NCBI GenBank assembly: GCA_029239575.1
Contig: JARBUP010000043.1
Span: 1 to 14,679, forward strand
Direction: 5' to 3'
Length of the DNA stretch: 14,679 nt
From: Bacillota bacterium
GTDB taxonomy: Bacteria; Bacillota; Clostridia; Tissierellales; Sedimentibacteraceae
Both the position numbers and the translations under genes were made by a program. Positions 7,288-14,010 of this stretch are shown piece after piece (position 1 is the first letter of the stretch; each line of letters starts with the position of its first letter). The notes below the pieces were generated by a model. It made no database searches. It was not told where the DNA came from and saw only the letters and a program-made list of their open reading frames with translations.

Positions 7288-8649
7288 TCAATCGTTGTAA
7301 ATGTCATTTAAATCAAAAAGAAATCCTGATTTAGCTACTACTATAACTTTATCGCCTTCTTCAATACAATCATTTCCAAAGGGGATTATTATTTTTTTAT
7401 TTCTAACTATAGCTGCTATAATAACATCTTTTTTTAAAGCTATATTTCTTAATTTCATTCCTAATTCATGTGTTGTACTATTTGCAGTAAATTCTGCAAC
7501 TTCTGCTTCACCGTCCAATATTTTATATAATTTATCAACGGCACTTCCAACAGAATTGTCCAAAGCCCTTACATATCTTATTATATAATTAGCAGTAGTT
7601 TGCTTAGGACTAATGATACTATCAAGCCCAAGTTTTTTAACAATAGGTATATAATTCAATCTGTTAATTTTCAAAATAACTTTAGGTACTTCGCATTGAT
7701 ATGCATAAAGACTACTTATTAAGTTTTCTTCATCTCGGTCAGTTAATGCAACAAATGCATCGGCATAATTAATATTTTCATTGTCTAATACTTCTTGATC
7801 TGTGCCATCGCCTTCAATTATTAATGCTTTTGGTGTTTCTTCATTTAAATAAATACATCTATCTTTATTTATTTCAATTATTTTAACATCCATTCCTATT
7901 TCTTGTAAAAGCCATGTTAAATAAATTGTTATTCTACTTCCACCAATAATTGTAACATTTTTAGTTTTATGAGAAGTTCTGCCTAAATATTTAAAAAATT
8001 TAGTTATATTTGCTCTTTCGCCAATTACATATACTACATCATCTTGAGAAAAAACATAATCTCCTTTTGGAATTATTAATTTATTATTATTTTTTACTGC
8101 ACAAAACAACACATTTGTTGGTAGTTTTTTCATTACACTTTGTATATCCATGTTTATAATAGGATCGAATTCTAAAACCCTAAATTCAACCATTTCTAAT
8201 AAATTATGAGCAAAAGTTTCAACATTAGCTGCCTGTGGAAGTTGAAGAAGTCTGAAAATTTCAGCAGCAGCATCCATTTCAGGGTTTATTACCATATCAA
8301 GTTCAAGTTCTTTTTTTAACATTTCATGCTCATCATTTGAATAATCGGTATTTCTAATACGTGCAATGGTATGTTTAACGCCTAATTTTTTTCCTATAAC
8401 GCAACAAATCATGTTCAATTCATCTTCATTAGTTACAGCTATTAATAAATCAGAATCACTAATCCCAGCTTCTTTTAATATTTGTACGCTTGCACCATTT
8501 CCTTTAATGCACATAACATCAAGGGTATCATCAGCGTGAGTAAGTGCAGCAAAATCATTATCAATAACTATTATGTCATGATTTTCGGTGGATAGTTGTT
8601 GTGCAAGCGCATAACCAACTTTTCCGGCACCGATAATTATTATTTTCAT
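7288..8649 (-). CDS. trkA: Trk potassium uptake system nucleotide-binding subunit TrkA
   Basis: TrkA is the cytoplasmic ring-forming regulator that gates TrkH in response to NAD(H)/ATP. The 453-residue protein has the full double arrangement: TrkA_N Rossmann domain (1-130), TrkA_C (about 140-220), a second TrkA_N (about 229-350) and a second TrkA_C (about 370-450). The first half has an intact nucleotide-binding motif GAGKVG (7-12) with an acidic end of beta-2 (VIDND). In the second half the motif is degenerate (IIGGSRI, 234-240), as is usual. The start is supported by GGAGGC at 8657-8662, 7 nt before the ATG. The stop is 17 nt upstream of the preferred trkH ATG. The pair form an operon driven from the 8650-9122 intergenic region. 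Confidence 0.95.
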   Translation of the reverse strand: MKIIIIGAGKVGYALAQQLSTENHDIIVIDNDFAALTHADDTLDVMCIKGNGASVQILKEAGISDSDLLIAVTNEDELNMICCVIGKKLGVKHTIARIRNTDYSNDEHEMLKKELELDMVINPEMDAAAEIFRLLQLPQAANVETFAHNLLEMVEFRVLEFDPIINMDIQSVMKKLPTNVLFCAVKNNNKLIIPKGDYVFSQDDVVYVIGERANITKFFKYLGRTSHKTKNVTIIGGSRITIYLTWLLQEIGMDVKIIEINKDRCIYLNEETPKALIIEGDGTDQEVLDNENINYADAFVALTDRDEENLISSLYAYQCEVPKVILKINRLNYIPIVKKLGLDSIISPKQTTANYIIRYVRALDNSVGSAVDKLYKILDGEAEVAEFTANSTTHELGMKLRNIALKKDVIIAAIVRNKKIIIPFGNDCIEEGDKVIVVAKSGFLFDLNDIYND

Positions 8650-8713
8650 TTAAATTGCCTCCAAAGCGAGTAAAAAATATGTATTATTAAAAAAATATAT
8701 TGTTGTTCATTAT

Positions 8714-8719
8714 ATTATA
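8714..8719 (-). promoter_or_regulatory. Probable -10 element of the trkA-trkH operon
   Basis: Read on the - strand, the sequence TGTGTTATAAT contains a perfect TATAAT with a TG a few bases upstream. Transcription would start near 8707, giving a leader of about 57 nt before the trkA ATG. No good -35 hexamer is seen at 17-18 nt (only AT-rich sequence), so this is a moderate call. Confidence 0.5.
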
Positions 8720-8841
8720 ACACACATATTTTTAATTTAAAGTTAAATTTTTACTCTTTATATTTATAGTGAATTTTTAAAACACCCATAAATCCACATA
8801 TATTATAAGGGCTCTAATTTTATCTACAAAAACATATATAG

Positions 8842-8857
8842 TGTCATAAAGCTGACA
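8842..8857. promoter_or_regulatory. Upstream dyad, copy 1 (TGTCA-N6-TGACA)
   Basis: The sequence TGTCATAAAGCTGACA has perfect 5-bp arms with a 6-bp spacer. It is the most distal of three similar sites, its inner edge about 209 bp upstream of the -24 element. It is probably a binding site for a dimeric enhancer-binding activator of the dehydrogenase operon. Confidence 0.6.
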
Positions 8858-8943
8858 TGCTAATTTTTTTAGTTACAAAAACTGAAATTGCAATTTTGAT
8901 AAAAAATTAACAATTATAAATTTAAATAATAAACCTAATTTGG

Positions 8944-8959
8944 TGTCAGAAAGGTGACA
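8944..8959. promoter_or_regulatory. Upstream dyad, copy 2 (TGTCA-N6-TGACA)
   Basis: The sequence TGTCAGAAAGGTGACA has perfect 5-bp arms. The flanks are also shared with the other copies (GTG before or TGG around the site, AT after). It lies about 107 bp upstream of the -24 element and 19 bp from copy 3, forming a pair of sites typical of cooperative activator binding. Confidence 0.65.
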
Positions 8960-8962
8960 TGG

Positions 8963-8978
8963 TGTCAGAAATGCGACA
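8963..8978. promoter_or_regulatory. Upstream dyad, copy 3 (TGTCA-N6-CGACA)
   Basis: The sequence TGTCAGAAATGCGACA carries one arm mismatch (CGACA for TGACA). It begins 19 bp after copy 2 and ends about 88 bp before the -24 element. The shared GTGTCAGAAA with copy 2 argues for duplication of one operator. Confidence 0.6.
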
Positions 8979-9064
8979 TCATGATTATATTATAGATCAT
9001 TCTAAAATTAAATAAATGTGTTGAGTATTCAATAATAAAGTTTTTTATTTAAAAACATATATTT

Positions 9065-9081
9065 TGGCATAAATGTTGCTT
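9065..9081 (+). promoter_or_regulatory. Sigma-54 (-24/-12) promoter
   Basis: The sequence TGGCATAAATGTTGCTT matches the sigma-54 consensus TGGCAC-N5-TTGCW. The invariant GG (9066-9067) and GC (9078-9079) are separated by exactly 10 nt. Transcription would begin near 9091, leaving about 32 nt before the ATG at 9123 with its own GGAGAG ribosome binding site. Sigma-54 promoters need an AAA+ activator bound upstream, and the three dyads at 8842-8978 sit at suitable distances. The activator gene is not in this window. Confidence 0.82.
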
Positions 9082-9122
9082 TATAATAATTGTGAAAAAA
9101 ATTTATTATAGGAGAGAGATAA

Positions 9123-9428
9123 ATGAGAATTGAAGAGCATCCTATTCTTGATTTTAAAAGAGGTAAAAAAATAAAATTTACTTTTAATGGACAAGAAGCT
9201 GAAGGTTATGAAGGTGAAACAATTGCTGCTGCACTTCATGCAGCTGGAGTTAAAGTTCTTGGCAAAAGTTTATTTTTGCATCGTCCAAGAGGCTTTTATT
9301 GTGCTATAGGAAATTGTTCATCTTGTCTAATGGTTGTAGACGGAGTTCCCAATGTTAAAACTTGTGTAACTGACCTACAAGAAGGAATGGAAGTAGAAAC
9401 TCAAGTTGGTAAAGGAGTTATAATATGA
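9123..9428 (+). CDS. Small [2Fe-2S] protein, HcnA / sarcosine oxidase alpha N-terminal-like
   Basis: This 101-residue protein has the Fer2_4-type fold found as HcnA in hydrogen cyanide synthase and at the N-terminus of sarcosine oxidase alpha. The sequence KIKFTFNGQEAEGYEGETIAAALHAAG is the family's beta-grasp start. RPRGFYCAIGNCSSC, then C81 after VPNVKT, provides four ligands (C60, C65, C68, C81) for a [2Fe-2S] cluster. It probably passes electrons between the flavoproteins encoded downstream. It is the first gene after the -24/-12 promoter. Its stop overlaps the next start by 4 nt (ATGA), a sign of coupled translation and stoichiometric assembly. The family match is strong; the gene name is left empty because the substrate is unknown. 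Confidence 0.9.
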   Translation: MRIEEHPILDFKRGKKIKFTFNGQEAEGYEGETIAAALHAAGVKVLGKSLFLHRPRGFYCAIGNCSSCLMVVDGVPNVKTCVTDLQEGMEVETQVGKGVII

Positions 9429-10510
9429 GAGAGGCTGATTTAGTTGTTGTTGGTGGCGGTCCAGCGGGTTTATGTGCTGCAATAAGCGCTGCATCAAGTG
9501 GAGCAAATGTACTGGTTATAGAAAGAAATAAAAAATTGGGCGGACAATTAGTAAAACAAACACATATGTTTTTTGGTTCTGAAAAACAATATGCTTCAAC
9601 AAGAGGAATAGATATAACTGATATATTACTAAATGAATTAAAAAAATATAATAATCAAGTTGAAATTATGACAGACACTACGGTAGTTGGCATGTTCGAA
9701 GACGGAGTGATAACTGCTTTACATAAAGAAGATAAATATTTTAAAATAAAACCAAAAGCTACAGTTATTGCTACAGGCGCTTTTGAGAAGTCATTAGCAT
9801 TTCCAAACAATGATTTACCCGGTATTTATGGAGCCGGTGCTGTACAAACATTAATGAATGTATATGGAGTTAAACCAGGGGATAAAGTTTTAATGGTTGG
9901 AGCAGGAAACATAGGTTTAATAGTTAGCTATCAACTTATGCAAGCTGGGGTTGAAGTCGTTGCAATACTTGATGCGGCTTCAAAAATCGGAGGTTATTTA
10001 GTACACGCTTCTAAAATAAGAAGAATGGGAGTTCCTATATTAACTTCCCATACAGTAAAAGAAGCAATTGGTAAAGATTGTGTTGAAAAAGTAATTGTAT
10101 GCAAAGTAGATGATAAATTTAAACAAATAGAAGGATCTGAAATTGAGTTTGACGTTGATGTTATGTGTGTTTCAGTTGGACTTACACCATTAAATGAATT
10201 ATTAGCTATGAGAGGTTGTGAAATGAAATATATACCTCAACTTAGCGGTTCTGTTCCTGTTAGAGATGAAAATTATGAAACTACAGTTGAAAATGTTTTT
10301 GCTGCTGGGGATGCTACAGGTGTTGAGGAGGCAAGCGCTGCCATGGTAGAAGGTTATTTAGCAGGAATTTGTGCTTCTGCTAAAATAGGATACAAACCAG
10401 ATAATTTTGAAGAAAGAAAACAAGATTATGTTAAGCAATTGAGTGATCTTCGTTCAGGACCTGTAGGTCAACATATTTTATCAGGAATAGAACAAATAGT
10501 TGTTAAATAA
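9425..10510 (+). CDS. FAD/NAD(P)-dependent oxidoreductase, HcnB / proline dehydrogenase alpha-like
   Basis: This 361-residue flavoprotein has two Rossmann dinucleotide folds. The N-terminal FAD site is VVGGGPAGLCAA followed by the acidic VIERNKKLGGQ. The second, NAD(P)-type site is MVGAGNIGLIVSYQL (around residues 159-173). The C-terminal FAD motif is VFAAGDATGVEEASAAMVEG. It resembles HcnB and the alpha subunit of archaeal dye-linked L-proline dehydrogenases. It stops before the BFD-like [2Fe-2S] domain that usually ends HcnB; that domain is encoded as a separate gene at 11025-11306. The probable role is electron transfer between the substrate-oxidising flavoprotein and NAD(P) or ferredoxin. 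The start overlaps the preceding stop; the ribosome binding site lies inside the preceding gene. Confidence 0.9.
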   Translation: MREADLVVVGGGPAGLCAAISAASSGANVLVIERNKKLGGQLVKQTHMFFGSEKQYASTRGIDITDILLNELKKYNNQVEIMTDTTVVGMFEDGVITALHKEDKYFKIKPKATVIATGAFEKSLAFPNNDLPGIYGAGAVQTLMNVYGVKPGDKVLMVGAGNIGLIVSYQLMQAGVEVVAILDAASKIGGYLVHASKIRRMGVPILTSHTVKEAIGKDCVEKVIVCKVDDKFKQIEGSEIEFDVDVMCVSVGLTPLNELLAMRGCEMKYIPQLSGSVPVRDENYETTVENVFAAGDATGVEEASAAMVEGYLAGICASAKIGYKPDNFEERKQDYVKQLSDLRSGPVGQHILSGIEQIVVK

Positions 10511-10530
10511 TTTAATTAAAGGAGGTTAAC

Positions 10531-11025
10531 ATGTTCGAGAAAACAGGAATTCCAAGCAAGGAAATGGTAATGGAAAAATTTCCGACTATAGATAGAATAA
10601 ATCAAGGGCCTGTTGTAGTTGTAGAATGCTACAAAGAAATACCTTGCAACCCTTGTCAAACAGCATGTAAATTTGATGCAATATATATAGGTGAAGATAT
10701 AAACAGTATTCCAAAAGTAAAAAATGAAAATTGTTCCGGTTGTGCTATTTGTTTAAGCAAATGTCCAGGACTTGCTATAATGGTTATTGATGGATCAAAA
10801 TCAGATGAAACTGTTCAAATTCGTATACCTTATGAACTTTTACCACTACCTAAAGAAGGTGATGTTGTTAAAGGATTAAGCAGGGAAGGTGAACATATTA
10901 CTAACGTAAAAATATTGAAAGTTTTAAACCCTAAATCATTTGACAGAACACCTGTTATTACGTTTGAAGTAGACAGAAATTATATGTATGATATTAGGAA
11001 TATTAAAATGGAGGTGCAGTCATAG
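10531..11025 (+). CDS. Two-[4Fe-4S] ferredoxin-like subunit
   Basis: This 164-residue cytoplasmic iron-sulfur protein has cysteines at 33, 39, 42 and 46 (CYKEIPCNPCQTAC) and at 68, 71, 74 and 78 (CSGCAICLSKCP). The second set is a classic CxxCxxCxxxCP motif. The first has a longer first gap (CX5CX2CX3C), but four ligands are present, so two [4Fe-4S] clusters are likely. About 80 residues after the clusters form a beta-rich tail (DEVVKGLSREGEHITNVKI-like pattern) of unknown role, probably for subunit contact. AAAGGAGG lies just upstream of the ATG. In the archaeal proline dehydrogenase complex a ferredoxin-like subunit occupies a similar place. Direct electron exchange with soluble ferredoxin is an inference. 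Confidence 0.88.
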   Translation: MFEKTGIPSKEMVMEKFPTIDRINQGPVVVVECYKEIPCNPCQTACKFDAIYIGEDINSIPKVKNENCSGCAICLSKCPGLAIMVIDGSKSDETVQIRIPYELLPLPKEGDVVKGLSREGEHITNVKILKVLNPKSFDRTPVITFEVDRNYMYDIRNIKMEVQS

Positions 11026-11306
11026 TGGATGAAAATACAATAATCTGTAGATGTTCTGATATAACTTTAAAAGAAGTAAGAGATTTAATATCTGAAGGAT
11101 ATGTAACATATGATGAAATAAAACGTATAACTCGAATTGGAATGGGTCCCTGCCAAGGTAAAACTTGTGGACAATTAGTAATGAGAGAAATTGCAAGTGC
11201 AACTGGCCAAAATATAAAAGATGTAAAATTTATGACTAACAGACCTCCTGTAGTGGGTGTTAAATTAGGATTAATAGCTGAGGAGGGAAAAAAAGATGAA
11301 AAATAG
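11025..11306 (+). CDS. BFD-like [2Fe-2S]-binding protein
   Basis: This 93-residue protein is of the bacterioferritin-associated-ferredoxin (BFD/Fer2_BFD) type. Four cysteines are in the family pattern: CRC near the N-terminus (C8, C10) and GPCQGKTC (C43, C48). ICRCSDITLKEVRDLI and RIGMGPCQGKTCG are nearly identical to the [2Fe-2S] domain that ends HcnB and sarcosine oxidase-like alpha subunits. Here that domain is a free polypeptide. The start is GTG at 11025, sharing one base with the TAG stop of the previous gene and preceded by GGAGGTG at 11010-11016, a good spacing. The gene overlaps the next one by 11 nt. Confidence 0.9.
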   Translation: MDENTIICRCSDITLKEVRDLISEGYVTYDEIKRITRIGMGPCQGKTCGQLVMREIASATGQNIKDVKFMTNRPPVVGVKLGLIAEEGKKDEK

Positions 11307-12444
11307 TGCTGAGATAGTAATTATCGGTGGCGGTATATCAGGATGTTCAATTGCGTATAACTTAGCTAAAAAAGGTGTTAAAAATATAGTTGTTATAGAA
11401 AAAAATTATATTTGTTCAGGTTCCACAGGGAGATGCGGCGCTGGAGTTAGAATGCAGTGGGGAACAGAAATGAACTGTAAAATAGCAAAAAAAAGTATCG
11501 AATTTTTTGAAAATGCTAACGAAATTCTTGAATATAAAAGAGACGTAGAATTTAAGCAAAGCGGATATTTATTAGTAGCTGATACAGATAAAGAAGTTGA
11601 ACAATTTAAGAAAAATATTGAAGTTCAACACGCATGTGGAATACCTTCTAGAATGTTAACTTTGCAAGAAGCAAAAGAAATTGTTCCTTACTTAAATACT
11701 GATATATTAAAAGGAGCAGCATTTTGTGAAAAAGATGGATTTTTAAATCCATTTAAAACAACTGATGCATTTTATCAAGCGGCAAAAAGACTTGGGGTAG
11801 AATTTTATACTTTTACTGAAGTTACAGATATAAAAGTAGATCATGGGAAAGTAATAGGAGTTGAAACTAATAAAGGTAATATATCTACAAATATTGTTGT
11901 AAATGCAACTAATGGTTGGTCTAAACAATTATGCGAGATGGTTGGAGTGGATGTTCCAGTATATTCAGAACGTCATCAAATAATGGTAACAGAACCAGTT
12001 GAACCATTACAAGGACCAATGGTAATGTCATTTGGACTTAATTTTTATATCCAACAATCTCTTGATGGCTCGTTTATAGGGGGAAGAGGGGATGCTAATG
12101 AACCAAGGGATTTAAGAATGACATCAAGCTGGCATTTTTTAGAAGAAATGGCTAAAACAATTGATTTAGTGTTACCAACAATTTCTAAATTAAGAGTAAT
12201 AAGACAGTGGGCTGGACTTTATAACATGACTCCGGATAAACAACCAATATATGATAAAGCTGATAATGTAGAAGGTTATTACATAGCAATTGGTTATAGC
12301 GGACATGGTTTTATGTTTGGGCCTATAACAGGTGTTGTAATGTCAGAAATGATTCTTGGTGAAGAACCTACAATTGATGTAAGCATGCTTAATTTAAATC
12401 GCTTCAAAACAGGTAAATTACTTCTTGAACCATCAGTTGTATAA
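11296..12444 (+). CDS. FAD-dependent amino-/imino-acid dehydrogenase, DAO family (HcnC / sarcosine oxidase beta-like)
   Basis: This 382-residue flavoprotein is probably the substrate-oxidising subunit of the complex. The N-terminal FAD site is IVIIGGGISGCSIAYNLAKKG (GGGISG at 11-16), followed by VIEKNYICSGSTGRCGAGVRMQWG. The C-terminal part has the family's GGRGDANEP, RQWAGLYNMTPDKQPI and YIAIGYSGHGFMFGP motifs, placing it with the sarcosine/dimethylglycine oxidase beta, opine oxidase and proline dehydrogenase beta group. It oxidises a C-N bond of an amino or imino acid; the exact substrate cannot be decided from the sequence. It starts at ATG 11296 with AGGAGGG upstream, overlapping the previous gene by 11 nt. 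No signal peptide is visible. Confidence 0.9.
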   Translation: MKNSAEIVIIGGGISGCSIAYNLAKKGVKNIVVIEKNYICSGSTGRCGAGVRMQWGTEMNCKIAKKSIEFFENANEILEYKRDVEFKQSGYLLVADTDKEVEQFKKNIEVQHACGIPSRMLTLQEAKEIVPYLNTDILKGAAFCEKDGFLNPFKTTDAFYQAAKRLGVEFYTFTEVTDIKVDHGKVIGVETNKGNISTNIVVNATNGWSKQLCEMVGVDVPVYSERHQIMVTEPVEPLQGPMVMSFGLNFYIQQSLDGSFIGGRGDANEPRDLRMTSSWHFLEEMAKTIDLVLPTISKLRVIRQWAGLYNMTPDKQPIYDKADNVEGYYIAIGYSGHGFMFGPITGVVMSEMILGEEPTIDVSMLNLNRFKTGKLLLEPSVV

Positions 12445-12524
12445 AAATTAAATAAATAGTTTTGGTATAACTTGCTTTGAAAATATAATAATTATTAGAG
12501 ATTGTTATATGTATAAAAAAATAA

Positions 12525-12581
12525 GAAGACTCAATTGCGAACCAAGTAATTAACTTATTCTTGGTTCGCAATTGAGTCTTC
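12525..12581 (-). terminator. Rho-independent terminator of the MFS gene, possibly bidirectional
   Basis: A perfect 22-nt inverted repeat (arms 12525-12546 and 12560-12581) with a 13-nt loop. The core reads CAATTGCGAACCAAG. On the - strand it is followed immediately by TTATTTTTTTATAC, the pattern of an intrinsic terminator for the MFS gene ending at 12629. On the + strand the nearest T run is about 20 nt away (12603-12608), so termination of the dehydrogenase operon there is less certain. Confidence 0.85.
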
Positions 12582-12628
12582 AACAAGATTCTGATCATTT
12601 AATTTTTTGTGTTTAGAATTTAGTGAAA

Positions 12629-13873
12629 TTATTTTGAGGATTCACGCGCATGAATCAATTTTACTTTTCTGTAGATAAAGAACGAAGCAAGAAGTCCAAC
12701 TATGCAAACAGACATTAAAAATAAGAATATATATCTGTAACCACTGGCGCCGAAATTATCAAGCCATGTTCCAAACATAGTAGACATAAAGAAGTCAGGC
12801 GTATATCCAATTATTGAAGCTATACCAACTGCAGTTCCCATAACTGCTGCAGGAATTCTTGTTTCTTGTGCTATTGAAAATATTATGCCATATAAAGCAA
12901 GCCCAAACATACCTGGAAGTAAAGTATATAAACTTACTACAATTACACTTGTACCTTCTGGCAGCAACATTACACCTAAGAACAACAATGCTAAGATGGC
13001 AAATAGTGACATAAACCATTTACTTGTTGATTTAAACACCTTATCTGCTACAATACCGCTTAGTGGAGCTAAAATATAAAATAGATATGTTCTGAATATT
13101 GATAATACTCCCGATTCTTCGGGTGTAATACCAACTACCTCAGTTAAATAAGGAGTAAAATAACTTGTGCTTGAGTACACTGCATATCCTGCAAAAATTA
13201 TAAAGGAGAATATCCATAGTATGGGATTTTTAACTAAACCGCCAACCTGTGATAATTTAAATTCATTTACTTTTAATTCTTTTGATTTTTCCTTATCTTC
13301 CTTAATTAGCACCCATATTAATATTGCAGAAACTAAAGTGCTTGCTGCATAAATTAATACTGCATAAGAGAATTGTGTATTCATTTGATCACTAAATCTC
13401 ATTGTCCAAATAGCTATTCCGTTTACTATTGCGCCAAATATACCGTTACCCATGTAATATAATCCAAATATAAAGCCTTGCTCATTTTCAGTAGCAATAA
13501 GTCGAATTGTTTTAAACAATGAACCCCAAAATACAAAAGTAGTCGTAAATGCAAATAAGAACCAGATAATCAGAGCGGCTGTATAATTCATTGAAAAAGC
13601 AAAAATAGTTGTTAGAACTGCAGTTGAAAGCAGTGATAGTATTATACATTTTTTTGTTGAAGTTTTATCTGCAATGATTCCACCGGGTATATAAAGTAGC
13701 ATGCAACCGATTGCATAAATTGTAGACAAAAATCCAAGCTGTTGATTTGTAATTCCCATAGCTGCAATCTGATGGTCATAAAATACATACCTTATGTATG
13801 GTATAAGGTAAATAGAACCACCGGATGCTGACAGAGCCAGTATAGATAAATATTTTCTTAACTTAGATTCCAC
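12629..13873 (-). CDS. MFS transporter, YihN/NarK-like, substrate unknown
   Basis: This 414-residue cytoplasmic-membrane protein of the major facilitator superfamily shows a 12-helix pattern. The opening LSASGGSIYLIPYIRYVFYDHQIAAMGITNQQLGFLSTIYAIG is typical of a poorly characterised branch that includes E. coli YihN. The first cytoplasmic loop (GGIIADKTSTKKCI) is the MFS signature region, and ENEQGFIFGLYYMGNGIFGA is conserved in the branch. The frame extends to an ATG at 13888, but GGAGGT at 13881-13886 lies inside that extension and is correctly spaced for the GTG at 13873, so I use the GTG. The gene converges on the dehydrogenase operon and follows an amino-acid dehydrogenase gene, so an amino acid or derivative is a plausible substrate, by inference only. 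Confidence 0.9.
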   Translation of the reverse strand: MESKLRKYLSILALSASGGSIYLIPYIRYVFYDHQIAAMGITNQQLGFLSTIYAIGCMLLYIPGGIIADKTSTKKCIILSLLSTAVLTTIFAFSMNYTAALIIWFLFAFTTTFVFWGSLFKTIRLIATENEQGFIFGLYYMGNGIFGAIVNGIAIWTMRFSDQMNTQFSYAVLIYAASTLVSAILIWVLIKEDKEKSKELKVNEFKLSQVGGLVKNPILWIFSFIIFAGYAVYSSTSYFTPYLTEVVGITPEESGVLSIFRTYLFYILAPLSGIVADKVFKSTSKWFMSLFAILALLFLGVMLLPEGTSVIVVSLYTLLPGMFGLALYGIIFSIAQETRIPAAVMGTAVGIASIIGYTPDFFMSTMFGTWLDNFGASGYRYIFLFLMSVCIVGLLASFFIYRKVKLIHARESSK

Positions 13874-13880
13874 TAAAATT

Positions 13881-13886
13881 ACCTCC
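13881..13886 (-). promoter_or_regulatory. Ribosome binding site that fixes the GTG start of the MFS gene
   Basis: On the - strand, GGAGGT is followed by TAATTTTA and then GTG (13873-13871). The upstream in-frame ATG at 13888 has only AT-rich sequence before it and overlaps this Shine-Dalgarno, so the GTG is favoured. Confidence 0.75.
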
Positions 13887-13950
13887 ATTATATAATTTAG
13901 ACAGATGCTTTAAAACACCTTTAAATTTTAAAATACTTCATCTAACTGTT

Positions 13951-13995
13951 TATATTAAACAAAAGGAAAGAGTTCTTTCCTTATTGTTTAATATA
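13951..13995 (-). terminator. Long imperfect hairpin after the dehydrogenase gene, possible terminator
   Basis: Outer arms ATATTAAACAA and TTGTTTAATAT pair perfectly, and an inner GGAAAG/CTTTCC stem closes a small loop, with one bulged A between them. It lies 16-60 nt after the stop of the - strand dehydrogenase gene. Neither strand shows a proper T run right after the stem, so it may be a weak terminator, an mRNA-stabilising stem or a leader element for the MFS gene. Confidence 0.5.
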
Positions 13996-14010
13996 TTTAA
14001 AATAAATGAA

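Larger units (their letters stand above)
8650..9122. other. Divergent intergenic control region between trkA and the dehydrogenase cluster
   Basis: A 473-base non-coding stretch, very AT-rich. It contains the trkA ribosome binding site and -10 element at its left end. It also holds three TGTCA-N6-TGACA-type dyads (8842-8978), a -24/-12 promoter (9065-9081) and the ribosome binding site GGAGAG (9111-9116) for the gene at 9123. No convincing small gene, RNA or terminator is seen elsewhere in it. Confidence 0.8.

Noticed and set aside
7271..7291. TTG start for trkH overlapping the trkA stop
   Set aside because: No ribosome binding site is placed for it, while ATG 7270 has GGGGG at good spacing.
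8650..8713. Riboswitch (for example c-di-AMP-sensing) in the trkA leader
   Set aside because: The leader predicted from the -10 element is only about 57 nt and too AT-rich and unstructured for such an element.
8842..8978. Three similar repeats considered as a remnant CRISPR array
   Set aside because: Units are only 16-19 nt, spacing is irregular (19 and 102 nt), they are dyads, and no cas gene is present; operator sites upstream of a sigma-54 promoter fit better.
9123..12444. Assignment as hydrogen cyanide synthase hcnABC
   Set aside because: The domain types match, but HCN synthase has three subunits with a fused BFD domain and no 2x[4Fe-4S] subunit. The same folds are used by many amino-acid dehydrogenases, so cyanogenesis is not supported.
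12404..12598. Open frame on the - strand between the dehydrogenase cluster and the MFS gene
   Set aside because: It runs through the terminator hairpin and the end of the flavoprotein gene, has no ribosome binding site and a low-complexity AT-driven translation.
13907..13919. Possible sigma-54 promoter for the MFS gene (GG...GC on the - strand)
   Set aside because: The GG and GC are 9 nt apart rather than the required 10, and the surrounding TGGCAC/TTGCA consensus is absent.
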